A DNA stretch of 13,340 bases from Thermoplasmatales archaeon (GCA_030019485.1 JASEEW010000032.1:1-13340); one strand, 5' to 3'; positions 6,857 to 13,308 are shown, counted from the first letter of the stretch. Notes: generated by a model from the sequence alone, not told the origin. Program-made: numbers and translations.

Positions 6857-7566
6857 CCCAGTGATTCTATGAATCTCAACGCCATCATTACATGCTCATT
6901 TCCATTATTTTCAACAAACCTTTCATGGCCAGGATAAAGGTTTTTCACATCAAGTTTTGAGAGTTTTCTCACTGATTCCACTAGTTGATTGTAGTTTCCG
7001 CCTATTAAATCCCACCTGCCAGTGGAGCCATCAGCAAACACTGTGTCGCCTGAAAACAGTGATTTGCTTTTTTCCTCATAAAGTGATATGCTTCCAGGGC
7101 TGTGTCCTGGTGTATGAATCACCTTTAAGGCAGTATCGCCCCCATCAACAGCATTATCAATGTTTGAAACATTCAATGGCTCTATGCTTCCACCAAACAT
7201 CCTCGCACCGGTGGCAACATTATCACCAATCCTGAGATGGCCTGCATCATCCCTGTGTATAAGCACCTTTGCGCCCGTCAGCTTCTGAAGCTTCCCTGCA
7301 CCCCCTGTGTGGTCAAAATGCATGTGGGTCAGCACTATGGTTTTGATGGATTTAAGAGAGCAGAGTTTTTCAATGTTCTCAACCATTTTTTTAAAATAAA
7401 CACCCTGGCCAGTACCTGTATCCACAACTATCGGTTTACCGCATCTGATAAGATAAACATTTGAATCATATCCGAATCCGCCCACATTGCACACTAAACT
7501 CTGCAACACAGATTTTCTACGTGGAAACTTATTGGAAGAGGCTTCGGTTACAGGGTTTACATTCAT
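6853..7566 (-). CDS. Metallo-beta-lactamase-fold hydrolase
   Basis: A 237-residue zinc hydrolase of the MBL superfamily, glyoxalase II-like in type. Ligands visible: HMHFDH at 81-86 (HxHxDH), H155 in HTPGHSPG, D174 in FSGDTVF, H214 in YPGHE. N-terminal core strands include SNVYLIRCGKPIVVDTG. All ligands for two metals are present, so it should be active; candidate reactions are thioester or phosphoester hydrolysis, and the substrate is unknown. I start at the ATG at 7566. The frame stays open to an ATG at 7677, but that would run through the promoter region and into the thermosome gene, and the added residues do not look like an MBL domain. Followed by the MJ1316-family gene with a 4-nt overlap. 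Divergent from the thermosome gene. Confidence 0.9.
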   Translation of the reverse strand: MNVNPVTEASSNKFPRRKSVLQSLVCNVGGFGYDSNVYLIRCGKPIVVDTGTGQGVYFKKMVENIEKLCSLKSIKTIVLTHMHFDHTGGAGKLQKLTGAKVLIHRDDAGHLRIGDNVATGARMFGGSIEPLNVSNIDNAVDGGDTALKVIHTPGHSPGSISLYEEKSKSLFSGDTVFADGSTGRWDLIGGNYNQLVESVRKLSKLDVKNLYPGHERFVENNGNEHVMMALRFIESLG

Positions 7567-7579
7567 ACCATGGTAAATT

Positions 7580-7599
7580 GGCGTACTGGTATTTACGCC
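7580..7599. promoter_or_regulatory. Inverted-repeat operator candidate
   Basis: GGCGTA (7580-7585) and TACGCC (7594-7599) form a perfect 6-bp dyad with an 8-bp spacer. It lies at the predicted transcription start of the metallo-beta-lactamase gene and about 12 bp upstream of the thermosome TATA box, so one dimeric regulator bound here could affect both genes. The dyad is seen; the function is inferred. Confidence 0.45.
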
Positions 7600-7610
7600 T
7601 AAATAGCAAG

Positions 7611-7619
7611 TTTTATATA
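7611..7619. promoter_or_regulatory. Shared TATA box for the thermosome and MBL genes
   Basis: TTTTATATA reads as a good TATA box on the plus strand and as TATATAAAA on the minus strand. On the plus strand it predicts a thermosome transcript starting near 7640, with a leader of about 20 nt. On the minus strand it predicts an MBL transcript starting near 7590. Either one bidirectional element or two overlapping ones would serve these divergent genes. Confidence 0.6.
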
Positions 7620-7648
7620 GAAGTATAACTATACCTGTCTGCATGGAA

Positions 7649-7654
7649 GGTGAT
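7649..7654 (+). promoter_or_regulatory. Ribosome binding site of the thermosome gene
   Basis: GGTGAT, a strong archaeal Shine-Dalgarno match, ends 5 nt before the ATG at 7660. Spacing fits 7660 or the adjacent in-frame ATG at 7663; nothing further upstream in frame is plausible. Confidence 0.7.
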
Positions 7655-7659
7655 ATGAT

Positions 7660-9300
7660 ATGATGGGTGGACAGCAACCAATAATAGTATTGAAGGAAGG
7701 AACAACAAGGGAAAAGGGAAGAGGAGCGCAGAGCAACAACATTGCTGCTGCGAAGGCAATAGCAGATGCAGTGAGGTCAACACTGGGTCCCAGAGGCATG
7801 GACAAGATGCTTGTGGATTCTATGGGTGACGTGGTGATAACAAACGATGGTGTTACCATACTGAAAGAAATCGATGTTGCGCATCCAGCAGCAAAAATGC
7901 TGGTCGAGGTTGCAAAAACACAGGATGAGCAGTGCGGTGATGGGACAACAACTGCTGTAATACTCGCAGGAGAGCTTCTGAAAAAGGCTGAGAGTCTTGT
8001 GGAGCAGAACGTGCATCCAACAATCATTGTTGGTGGATACAGGCTCGCAGCAGAAAAAGCCTGCAAAACCCTGGATGCTATTGCAGAAAAGGTTTCAGCA
8101 AAAGACAAGGAGATGCTGAAAAAGATGGCAATAACAGCAATGATGAGTAAATCTGCTTCAGGCTCAAAGGAATTGTTTGCAGACATTGCTGTGAAGGCTG
8201 TAAGCTCTATCGCTGAGGAAAGGGACGGTGAAACAACTGCTGATACAGACAACATCCAGGTTGTGAAGAAGCATGGTGGGGCAATATCTGACACAGAGCT
8301 AATTGAAGGCATAATTGTTGACAAGGAAAGGGTGCATTCAGGCATGCCGAAAAATGTTAAGAACGCAAAAATCGCGCTTGTTGATTCCGCATTTGAAATC
8401 AAGAAAACAGAGGTTGATGCAAAAATAGAAATCACTGACCCGAAAAAACTTCAGATGTTCCTGGCTGAGGAAGAAAACACACTGAAAAGGATGGTTGAAA
8501 AAATAAAAAATGCAGGTGCAAATGTGCTGTTCTGTCAGAAAGGCATTGACGACCTGGCACAGCATTATCTTGCAAAAAACAATATTTATGCTGTGAGAAG
8601 GGCAAAAAAATCTGACATGGAAAAACTTGCTAGGGCAACAGGAGCAAAACTCGTAACAAGGCTGGAGGACATAAAGGCATCAGACCTTGGAGCAGCAGGA
8701 ATGATTGAAGAGAAAAAAATCGCGGATGACAACATGACCTTTGTGACAAAATGCAAAAACCCGAAGGCTGTTTCCATACTTATAAGGGGTGGAACAGAAC
8801 ATGTGGTGGACGAAATAGAGAGGTCGCTCCATGATGCGCTGTCTGTTGTGGCTGTTGGAATAGAGGATGGAAAAACTGTTACAGGCGCAGGCGCGGCAGC
8901 CATGGAAATAGCGCAGGATCTCAGGGATTACGCAGCAACGGTTGGCGGAAGGGAGCAGATGGCGATTGATGCATTCGCAGACGCGATTGAAATTGTTCCA
9001 AGAACACTTGCAGAAAACGCAGGCATGGACCCGATAGACACGCTCATTGACCTGAGAAAGGCACATAAGAAAGGACAGAAGCACATGGGTGTTAGTGTGC
9101 TGGAAGGCAAAATAAACGATATGCACAACATGGTTGTTGAGCCAATAAGGGTTGGCAGACAGGAGCTGCAGTCAGCCACGGATGCAGCAATAATGGTTCT
9201 TAGGATAGATGATGTGATTGCATCAAAGGGCAGTGAGAAAACACCGCCGATACCACCAGGCGGACCCGGCGGAATGGGCGGCACGGGTGAAGAATACTAA
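7660..9300 (+). CDS. thsA: Thermosome subunit (group II chaperonin)
   Basis: A cytosolic ATP-driven folding chamber subunit, 546 residues, the normal length for archaeal thermosomes. Conserved ATP-site motifs: TLGPRGMDKML (41-51), NDGVTILKEI (62-71), GDGTTTAVILAGELL (93-107); further on, VGGREQMAIDAFADAIE in the second part of the equatorial domain. The apical domain, with its built-in lid helix typical of group II, spans about the middle third. The C-terminus is a flexible Gly/Pro/Met-rich tail (GGPGGMGG) ending in acidic residues, as in other thermosomes. It has its own TATA box and strong ribosome binding site, and a T-rich stretch follows it. The downstream neighbours grpE and dnaK make this a protein-folding cluster. 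Whether the complex is homo- or hetero-oligomeric cannot be told; only one subunit gene is in the window, and the symbol is by family. Confidence 0.97.
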   Translation: MMGGQQPIIVLKEGTTREKGRGAQSNNIAAAKAIADAVRSTLGPRGMDKMLVDSMGDVVITNDGVTILKEIDVAHPAAKMLVEVAKTQDEQCGDGTTTAVILAGELLKKAESLVEQNVHPTIIVGGYRLAAEKACKTLDAIAEKVSAKDKEMLKKMAITAMMSKSASGSKELFADIAVKAVSSIAEERDGETTADTDNIQVVKKHGGAISDTELIEGIIVDKERVHSGMPKNVKNAKIALVDSAFEIKKTEVDAKIEITDPKKLQMFLAEEENTLKRMVEKIKNAGANVLFCQKGIDDLAQHYLAKNNIYAVRRAKKSDMEKLARATGAKLVTRLEDIKASDLGAAGMIEEKKIADDNMTFVTKCKNPKAVSILIRGGTEHVVDEIERSLHDALSVVAVGIEDGKTVTGAGAAAMEIAQDLRDYAATVGGREQMAIDAFADAIEIVPRTLAENAGMDPIDTLIDLRKAHKKGQKHMGVSVLEGKINDMHNMVVEPIRVGRQELQSATDAAIMVLRIDDVIASKGSEKTPPIPPGGPGGMGGTGEEY

Positions 9301-9349
9301 ACCTCTCTCTCTTTTTTATTTTTTGAACCGGTTATTCATCAGGTGAAAC
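9301..9349 (+). terminator. T-rich thermosome terminator and grpE leader
   Basis: After the thermosome stop, about 9305-9324 is a pyrimidine-rich run with two T6 tracts, the kind of intrinsic signal that ends archaeal transcripts. It is followed by the palindrome AACCGGTT (9327-9334) and a GGTGA ribosome binding site (9342-9346) just before the grpE ATG. The same T/A-rich run could also hold a TATA element for grpE, so partial read-through or a second promoter are both possible. Confidence 0.5.
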
Positions 9350-9847
9350 ATGGCAAAGATGAGCAGCTACCAGAAATTAAAATTGGAGTTATCGGAAACA
9401 AAAAAAATGCTGGAGGAAAAAACAAAAATAGTGGATGATTATCTGTCAAAATTGCAGTACCTTCAGGCAGAGTTCGAGAATTTTAGGAAAAGAAGCGATA
9501 AAGAAAAAAATGATTACATAAAATATGCTAATAAAAACCTGATAATGAAATTACTTGGCAGTGTTGATGACCTTGAAAGAATCATGAGCAACATTAAAGA
9601 TAAGGAAATAACTGATGGAATAAACATGGTTTATAAAAACTTTTTACATGTTCTGGAAAATGAGGGGCTAAAAAAAATAGATGCTGCTGGCAAAAATTTT
9701 GACCCGTACAAACACGAGGCGTTTTTACAGGTTGTTGACAGCAGCAAACCCGAAAACACTGTTTTAGAGGAAATTCAGAAAGGCTATATGTTAAATGAAA
9801 ATGTGATAAGACCTGCAAAAGTAAAGGTATCAAAAAAAGGTGAGTAG
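9350..9847 (+). CDS. grpE: Nucleotide exchange factor GrpE
   Basis: The co-chaperone that releases ADP from DnaK. 165 residues: an N-terminal Lys/Glu-rich coiled coil (about 5-60, including FENFRKRSDKEKNDYIKYAN, the conserved dimer helix), then helices (NLIMKLLGSVDDLERIM) and the C-terminal beta domain with the family signature DPYKHEAFLQV, then GYMLNENVIRPAKVKVSK. It is on the short side for GrpE because the N-terminal extension is brief. A GGTGA ribosome binding site precedes the ATG. dnaK starts one base after the stop codon, so the two subunits are made from one message. Confidence 0.96.
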   Translation: MAKMSSYQKLKLELSETKKMLEEKTKIVDDYLSKLQYLQAEFENFRKRSDKEKNDYIKYANKNLIMKLLGSVDDLERIMSNIKDKEITDGINMVYKNFLHVLENEGLKKIDAAGKNFDPYKHEAFLQVVDSSKPENTVLEEIQKGYMLNENVIRPAKVKVSKKGE

Positions 9848-9848
9848 T

Positions 9849-11726
9849 ATGAAGGAAAAAAAGGAAAAAATCATAGGCATAGATCTGGGAACAAGCAATT
9901 CTGCAGCATCAGTGATGACTGGTGGGAGAGCAACAATTATACCAAGCGCGGAAGGAACAATAGTTGGTGGGGGGAAGGCTTTCCCGTCATATGTGGCATT
10001 CACAAAAAACGGTGAGAGGCTGATTGGCGAGCCTGCTAGGAGACAGGCCGTGACAAACCCTGAAGGCACTGTAACAGGTTTTAAAAGAAAGATGGGCACT
10101 GATTACAAGTACAAAATATATGGTAAAGATTATACACCCCAAGAATTATCTGCTGCGTTACTTCAAAAAATAAAAAATGACTGTGAATCATATCTTGGCG
10201 AGCCTGTTAAAAAAGCAGTGATAACATGCCCGGCATACTTTAATGACAACCAGAGAACAGCAACAAAGGATGCGGGCATAATTGCAGGACTGGATGTTGT
10301 AAGAATCATTAATGAGCCGACAGCAGCATCACTTGCCTATGGAATAGACAAAATAGAGAAGGAGCAGAAAATACTTGTTTTTGATTTCGGCGGGGGAACA
10401 CTTGATGTCACAGTTATGGATTTCGGCTCAGGTGTTTTTGAGGTGAAATCAACATCAGGTGACACAAAACTTGGCGGAACAGACATGGATGACACAATAG
10501 TTGATTATGTGGCAGACGAGTTCAAAAAGGAAAACGGTATTGATTTAAGAAAAGATAAAATGGCAAAACAGAGGCTCAGGGAGGCATGTGAAAAAGCAAA
10601 AATAGAGCTTTCAACAATCCTCACAACAGAAATAAATCTCCCGTACATAACAGCAGATGCATCAGGACCAAGGCATCTCACGATGACGCTCACCAGGGCG
10701 AAACTGGAGGAGCTTGTAGCACCAATAATTGAGCGTTGCAGAGAACCAACAGAGCAGGCACTGGAGGATGCAAAAATAGAGCCAAAAGACATTGACAAAA
10801 TAATACTTGTAGGAGGACCAACAAGGATGCCTGCTGTGCAAAAATTTGTTGAAAACATCATCGGGAAAAAGGTTGAGAGAGGTGTTGACCCCATGGAATG
10901 CGTTGCAATGGGCGCAGCAATCCAGGGCGGCGTTCTTGCCGGTGAGGTAAAAGATTTGCTTCTGCTTGACGTCACACCATTATCACTTGGTGTTGAAACA
11001 CTCGGCGGTGTTTCCACAAAACTCATAGAAAGAAACACGACCATACCAACAGAAAGGTCCCAGATATTCTCAACCGCTGCGGATTTCCAGACATCCGTGA
11101 CCATACATGTTCTGCAGGGTGAAAGAGCAATGGCTGAGGATAACACAACACTCGGGATGTTCAACCTTGTTGGGATACCGCCTGCCCCGAGAGGGATGCC
11201 GCAGATTGAGGTGACATTTGATATTGATGCAAACGGAATAATGAATGTTTCAGCAAAAGACCTGGGCACAGGGAAGGAGCAGAAAATCACGATAACAGCA
11301 TCAACAAAGCTTTCAAAGGAAGAAACAGACAGAATGATGAAGGAAGCAGAGAAATATGCTGAACAGGATAAAAAGAAAAAGGAGGAGGTTGAGATAAGAA
11401 ACAATGCTGATTCTATGATTTACACTGCTGAGAAAACAGTGAAGGAGCTCGGTGAAAAAATAGGAAAAGATGAAAAGGAATCAATTGAATCAGGAGTGAA
11501 AGGGTTAAGGGATACATTATCAGGTAAGGATATACAAAAAATAAAAAACAAAACAGAGGAGCTCGGTAAAAAACTGCAGGAGGTTGGAGCAAAAATCTAT
11601 CAGCAGGTTGCTCAGGAGCAGGCAAAAAAACAGGAAAAGAAGGAAGAGAAGAAAACCTGGAAAGGTCATCCCACGGATGAAAAGGTTGTTGATGCTGAAT
11701 ACAAGGTTGAGGATGAGGGGAAGTAA
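9849..11726 (+). CDS. dnaK: Chaperone protein DnaK (Hsp70)
   Basis: An ATP-driven Hsp70 chaperone, 625 residues from the ATG at 9849. The ATPase domain has phosphate-1 motif IGIDLGTSNSAA (about 9-20), FDFGGGTLDVTV (about 177-188), and LVGGPTRMPAVQKFV (about 320-334); the interdomain linker LLLLDVTPLSLGVE is at about 370-383. The substrate-binding beta domain follows, then a Lys/Glu-rich helical lid and the tail VVDAEYKVEDEGK. The ATPase domain lacks the insertion of about two dozen residues found in proteobacterial DnaK, as in Gram-positive and archaeal forms. I choose ATG 9849 because GGTGAG sits just before it; the in-frame GTG at 9840 overlaps grpE and would put that site inside the gene. 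Family knowledge holds that archaeal DnaK systems were acquired from bacteria. No dnaJ follows; gene-free DNA and an insertion sequence do. Confidence 0.97.
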   Translation: MKEKKEKIIGIDLGTSNSAASVMTGGRATIIPSAEGTIVGGGKAFPSYVAFTKNGERLIGEPARRQAVTNPEGTVTGFKRKMGTDYKYKIYGKDYTPQELSAALLQKIKNDCESYLGEPVKKAVITCPAYFNDNQRTATKDAGIIAGLDVVRIINEPTAASLAYGIDKIEKEQKILVFDFGGGTLDVTVMDFGSGVFEVKSTSGDTKLGGTDMDDTIVDYVADEFKKENGIDLRKDKMAKQRLREACEKAKIELSTILTTEINLPYITADASGPRHLTMTLTRAKLEELVAPIIERCREPTEQALEDAKIEPKDIDKIILVGGPTRMPAVQKFVENIIGKKVERGVDPMECVAMGAAIQGGVLAGEVKDLLLLDVTPLSLGVETLGGVSTKLIERNTTIPTERSQIFSTAADFQTSVTIHVLQGERAMAEDNTTLGMFNLVGIPPAPRGMPQIEVTFDIDANGIMNVSAKDLGTGKEQKITITASTKLSKEETDRMMKEAEKYAEQDKKKKEEVEIRNNADSMIYTAEKTVKELGEKIGKDEKESIESGVKGLRDTLSGKDIQKIKNKTEELGKKLQEVGAKIYQQVAQEQAKKQEKKEEKKTWKGHPTDEKVVDAEYKVEDEGK

Positions 11727-11754
11727 GTAGTAATTAGGGATTAGTAGTTGCTAC

Positions 11755-11845
11755 GGAATTTGTTCTCACAAATTCCTAACATCTCAGGAAAAAAACCTTT
11801 GGTTTTTTTCCGTAAGATCCTAGGAAAACGCCTTTGGCGTTTTCC
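11755..11845. repeat. Hairpin array B (three perfect hairpins) downstream of dnaK
   Basis: Hairpin 1: 9 bp (11755-11763 with 11768-11776, loop TCTC). Hairpin 2: 11 bp, GGAAAAAAACC with GGTTTTTTTCC (11787-11797 with 11801-11811, loop TTT). Hairpin 3: 10 bp, GGAAAACGCC with GGCGTTTTCC (11823-11832 with 11836-11845, loop TTT). Starts are 32 and 36 bp apart; linkers are TAACATCTCA and GTAAGATCCTA. The array opens with ACGGAA and closes with TTCCGT. It begins 28 bp after the dnaK stop codon and may define the 3' end of the grpE-dnaK transcript, but the repeat itself recurs at unrelated genes. Confidence 0.88.
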
Positions 11846-11856
11846 GTCGGATAGTA

Positions 11857-11862
11857 GCTAGG
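11857..11862. repeat. Left target-site duplication of the insertion sequence
   Basis: GCTAGG directly precedes the left terminal repeat and is repeated directly after the right one (12924-12929). The exact match shows where the element inserted and that neither end has decayed since. Confidence 0.85.
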
Positions 11863-11911
11863 TGTACTGTAAACTCACTTTTGTCCTAATTCCGTAAAGG
11901 GACATTTGGCC
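11863..11911 (+). repeat. Left terminal inverted repeat of the IS
   Basis: It begins TGTACTGTAAACTC and matches the complement of the right end without gaps over 49 bp at 38 positions. The last codons and stop of the transposase (11886-11888) lie inside it. Confidence 0.85.
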
Positions 11912-12545
11912 TAAATTTGACTAATGTCCCCTTTTTGTTATATCTTCTTGGTGGAGGTATATATGCTATCCCACCATGTGGTCTTTTGTTGTTGTAATAC
12001 TTCCTGAACTTATCTACCTCCTGTTGCGTATGCTCCAAGTCTCTGAACTGAACCTGACTTATCAACTCTTTGTATAGTATCTTGTGGAATCCCTCTATCT
12101 TACCTCTTGCTTTTGGATTGTATGGTCTTCCAATGATTAACCTGATCCCTTTTTCTTTGCATATCAGTTTGAATGCATTTGAGATGAATTGTTTTCCTCT
12201 GTCAACATAGATGTCCCTTGGTTTTCTACCATATTTTGACAATGCAGTTTCAAGTGTTTTGACAGCATTCAGTGCTGTCTTTCTCTTGAATACTTTTGAT
12301 GCACAAACATATCTTGAATGATCATCCTCTATATTGAAGATACGAACCTTGCCAACGTCTTTTATCCTGAACTCGTAAATATCCATCTGCCACAATGAGT
12401 CAGGATGTTTTCTCTCAAAGCGTTTACACGGTTTTGGTGTTGTTTTAATCTTAACCAATAGATTATGTTGTTTTAGTATCTTGTTAATTGTAACATGGCT
12501 TGTGTTGATACAGAGTAGGTGTTTTACTAAAGTGCCAATTGACAC
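11886..12545 (-). CDS. Transposase, DDE integrase-core fragment (rve domain)
   Basis: The catalytic half of an IS481-type transposase, 219 residues from a GTG at 12545. The catalytic triad is complete: D in WQMDIYEF, D in YVDRGKQF, and E in GKIEGFH, with exactly 35 residues between the second D and the E. Supporting motifs are YNPKARGKIEGF and YYNNKRPHGGIAYIPP. The C-terminus reads into the left terminal repeat. It is in the same frame as the helix-turn-helix part at 12576-12869, but TAG (12576-12578) and two TGA codons (12567-12569, 12552-12554) separate them. The GTG at 12545 is thus probably an internal codon of a formerly continuous gene rather than a native start. Without the DNA-binding part it is unlikely to move the element alone. 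Confidence 0.8.
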   Translation of the reverse strand: MSIGTLVKHLLCINTSHVTINKILKQHNLLVKIKTTPKPCKRFERKHPDSLWQMDIYEFRIKDVGKVRIFNIEDDHSRYVCASKVFKRKTALNAVKTLETALSKYGRKPRDIYVDRGKQFISNAFKLICKEKGIRLIIGRPYNPKARGKIEGFHKILYKELISQVQFRDLEHTQQEVDKFRKYYNNKRPHGGIAYIPPPRRYNKKGTLVKFRPNVPLRN

Positions 12546-12575
12546 ATGTGTTCATCTTTTCTGAGTTCATTTTAC

Positions 12576-12869
12576 CTATCCTGTAATCTCTTTTAGAGTA
12601 TTTATCATTCTTGAACCATAGGATGGGTGTTCCAGCTTTGTTTTAACTATATGTTTTTCATCATTCTCTGATACCTTGTTTGATTGGTTCTTTGGTATTG
12701 TTGGTTTTGGTTCCAAACCAGATATTCCATTTTCATGATAATTTTTTACCCATCTCCTAAGTGTTCTTGCTGAGATATCGTTTTCTCTACATATCTTCCA
12801 TGTTGTTTCCTTCTTCATGATGTAGTTCAAGACTACATCAAGCCTTTTGTTTATGTCCTTTAATTTCAT
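12576..12869 (-). CDS. Transposase, N-terminal helix-turn-helix fragment
   Basis: A 97-residue product with a helix-turn-helix at about 18-52 (TTWKICRENDISARTLRRWV), a linker and the start of the region HPSYGSRMINTL that in intact IS481 transposases leads into the catalytic domain. It ends at a TAG codon (12576-12578). The ATG at 12869 lies 5 bp inside the right terminal repeat, the normal place for the transposase start. Either this is the 5' half of a broken gene or a separately made DNA-binding protein that could repress or compete with transposition. Confidence 0.75.
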   Translation of the reverse strand: MKLKDINKRLDVVLNYIMKKETTWKICRENDISARTLRRWVKNYHENGISGLEPKPTIPKNQSNKVSENDEKHIVKTKLEHPSYGSRMINTLKEITG

Positions 12870-12874
12870 AAAGA

Positions 12875-12923
12875 GGACATATGTCTCTTTACGCTTTTAG
12901 GACAGAAGTCCCTTTACACTACA
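12875..12923 (-). repeat. Right terminal inverted repeat of the IS
   Basis: Read on the minus strand it begins TGTAGTGTAAAGGG. It contains two copies of a GTAAAGRGAC-NNN-TGTCC motif 25 bp apart, each weakly palindromic. The transposase promoter must lie in or beside it. Confidence 0.85.
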
Positions 12924-12929
12924 GCTAGG
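12924..12929. repeat. Right target-site duplication of the insertion sequence
   Basis: GCTAGG, identical to 11857-11862, immediately follows the right terminal repeat. Confidence 0.85.
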
Positions 12930-13028
12930 GAATGACCACACCCTATTCGCCCTATCTTATAACTACCGGATACTGGCACCATCTGTAATGTAAAATAACA
13001 TGGGTAACATTTTTACCGACGATGTGAC

Positions 13029-13148
13029 GGAAAAGTGCAGACATTTTTCCTAGCATATTAGGATTTTGCTCTTAAAAATTCCGTAATATGTGACGGAAAA
13101 GTGCTTTGTACTTTTTCTAACACATTATGAAAAGTCTTTAGCTTTTTC
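13029..13148. repeat. Hairpin array C (four alternating units)
   Basis: Four units of the same family with starts 32-34 bp apart: 13029-13037 with 13042-13050 (one G-T pair, loop CAGA); 13061-13067 with 13075-13082 (one bulge); 13095-13104 with 13108-13117 (two G-T pairs, loop TTT); 13129-13137 with 13140-13148 (imperfect). Linkers are TAGCATATTA, GTAATATGTGAC and TAACACATTA. Units alternate in orientation, judged by their asymmetric flanks. The array opens with ACGGAA and closes with TTTCGT. It is less perfect than the other arrays and looks older. Confidence 0.8.
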
Positions 13149-13271
13149 GTAAGATGCTGTGTAACCGCTTCCTGCTTGTCCAAGTAAATTCCTAAATTCT
13201 CGCCAAATTAGGCATTATATTCCCTTATTCCTTCTCTCTCCACGAAAAATTATGGAAAATAATTTCATTTG

Positions 13272-13291
13272 TAATGCCTACGTAGGCATTA
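13272..13291. promoter_or_regulatory. Perfect 20-bp palindrome, operator candidate
   Basis: TAATGCCTACGTAGGCATTA is a perfect palindrome with no spacer. Its half, TAGGCATTA, recurs at 13209-13217. A TATA-like box follows 7 bp later. This arrangement is typical of a dimeric regulator's binding site in a promoter; the regulator and the controlled gene are not in the window. Confidence 0.55.
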
Positions 13292-13297
13292 GAATAA

Positions 13298-13308
13298 TTC
13301 ATAAAAAG
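13298..13308 (+). promoter_or_regulatory. TATA-like box of a gene beyond the window
   Basis: TTCATAAAAAG resembles an archaeal TATA box on the plus strand and would start transcription near 13330. It lies directly after the 20-bp palindrome. The gene itself would be past the window's end. Confidence 0.35.

Larger units (their letters stand above)
11863..12923 (-). mobile_element. IS481-like insertion sequence, complete ends, transposase interrupted
   Basis: An element of 1061 bp bounded by 49-bp imperfect terminal inverted repeats (11863-11911 and 12875-12923; 38 of 49 positions agree) that start with TGTA, and flanked by the 6-bp duplication GCTAGG. Within each terminal repeat a GTAAA-started motif occurs twice, 25 bp apart, likely transposase binding sites. 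Inside, on the minus strand, are a helix-turn-helix part and a DD35E catalytic part of one transposase, separated by three in-frame stops. Length, TGT ends, single-transposase layout and DD35E spacing fit the IS481 family. It has inserted between two hairpin arrays downstream of dnaK. Confidence 0.88.

Noticed and set aside
7567..7677. An upstream start (7677) for the metallo-beta-lactamase gene
   Set aside because: The extra 37 codons cover the thermosome promoter and its first codons and do not resemble an MBL N-terminus.
7629..8435. A 268-codon minus-strand open frame
   Set aside because: It is antisense to the thermosome gene and has the low-complexity Ser/Ala/Phe composition of a shadow frame.
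9840..9848. GTG at 9840 as the dnaK start
   Set aside because: It overlaps grpE and destroys the fit of the GGTGAG ribosome binding site, which is well placed for the ATG at 9849.
10505..11404. A 299-codon minus-strand open frame
   Set aside because: It is the antisense shadow of dnaK, rich in Ser and Phe, as expected from reversed dnaK codons.
12543..12580. Programmed frameshifting in the transposase
   Set aside because: Both halves are in the same frame, so one -1 or +1 shift cannot join them; three stops would have to be bypassed.
13029..13148. A CRISPR array, because of a regular period of about 33 bp
   Set aside because: The conserved part is only a 10-12 nt linker plus stem ends, and the variable parts are self-complementary hairpins, which spacers are not. 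No cas gene is near.
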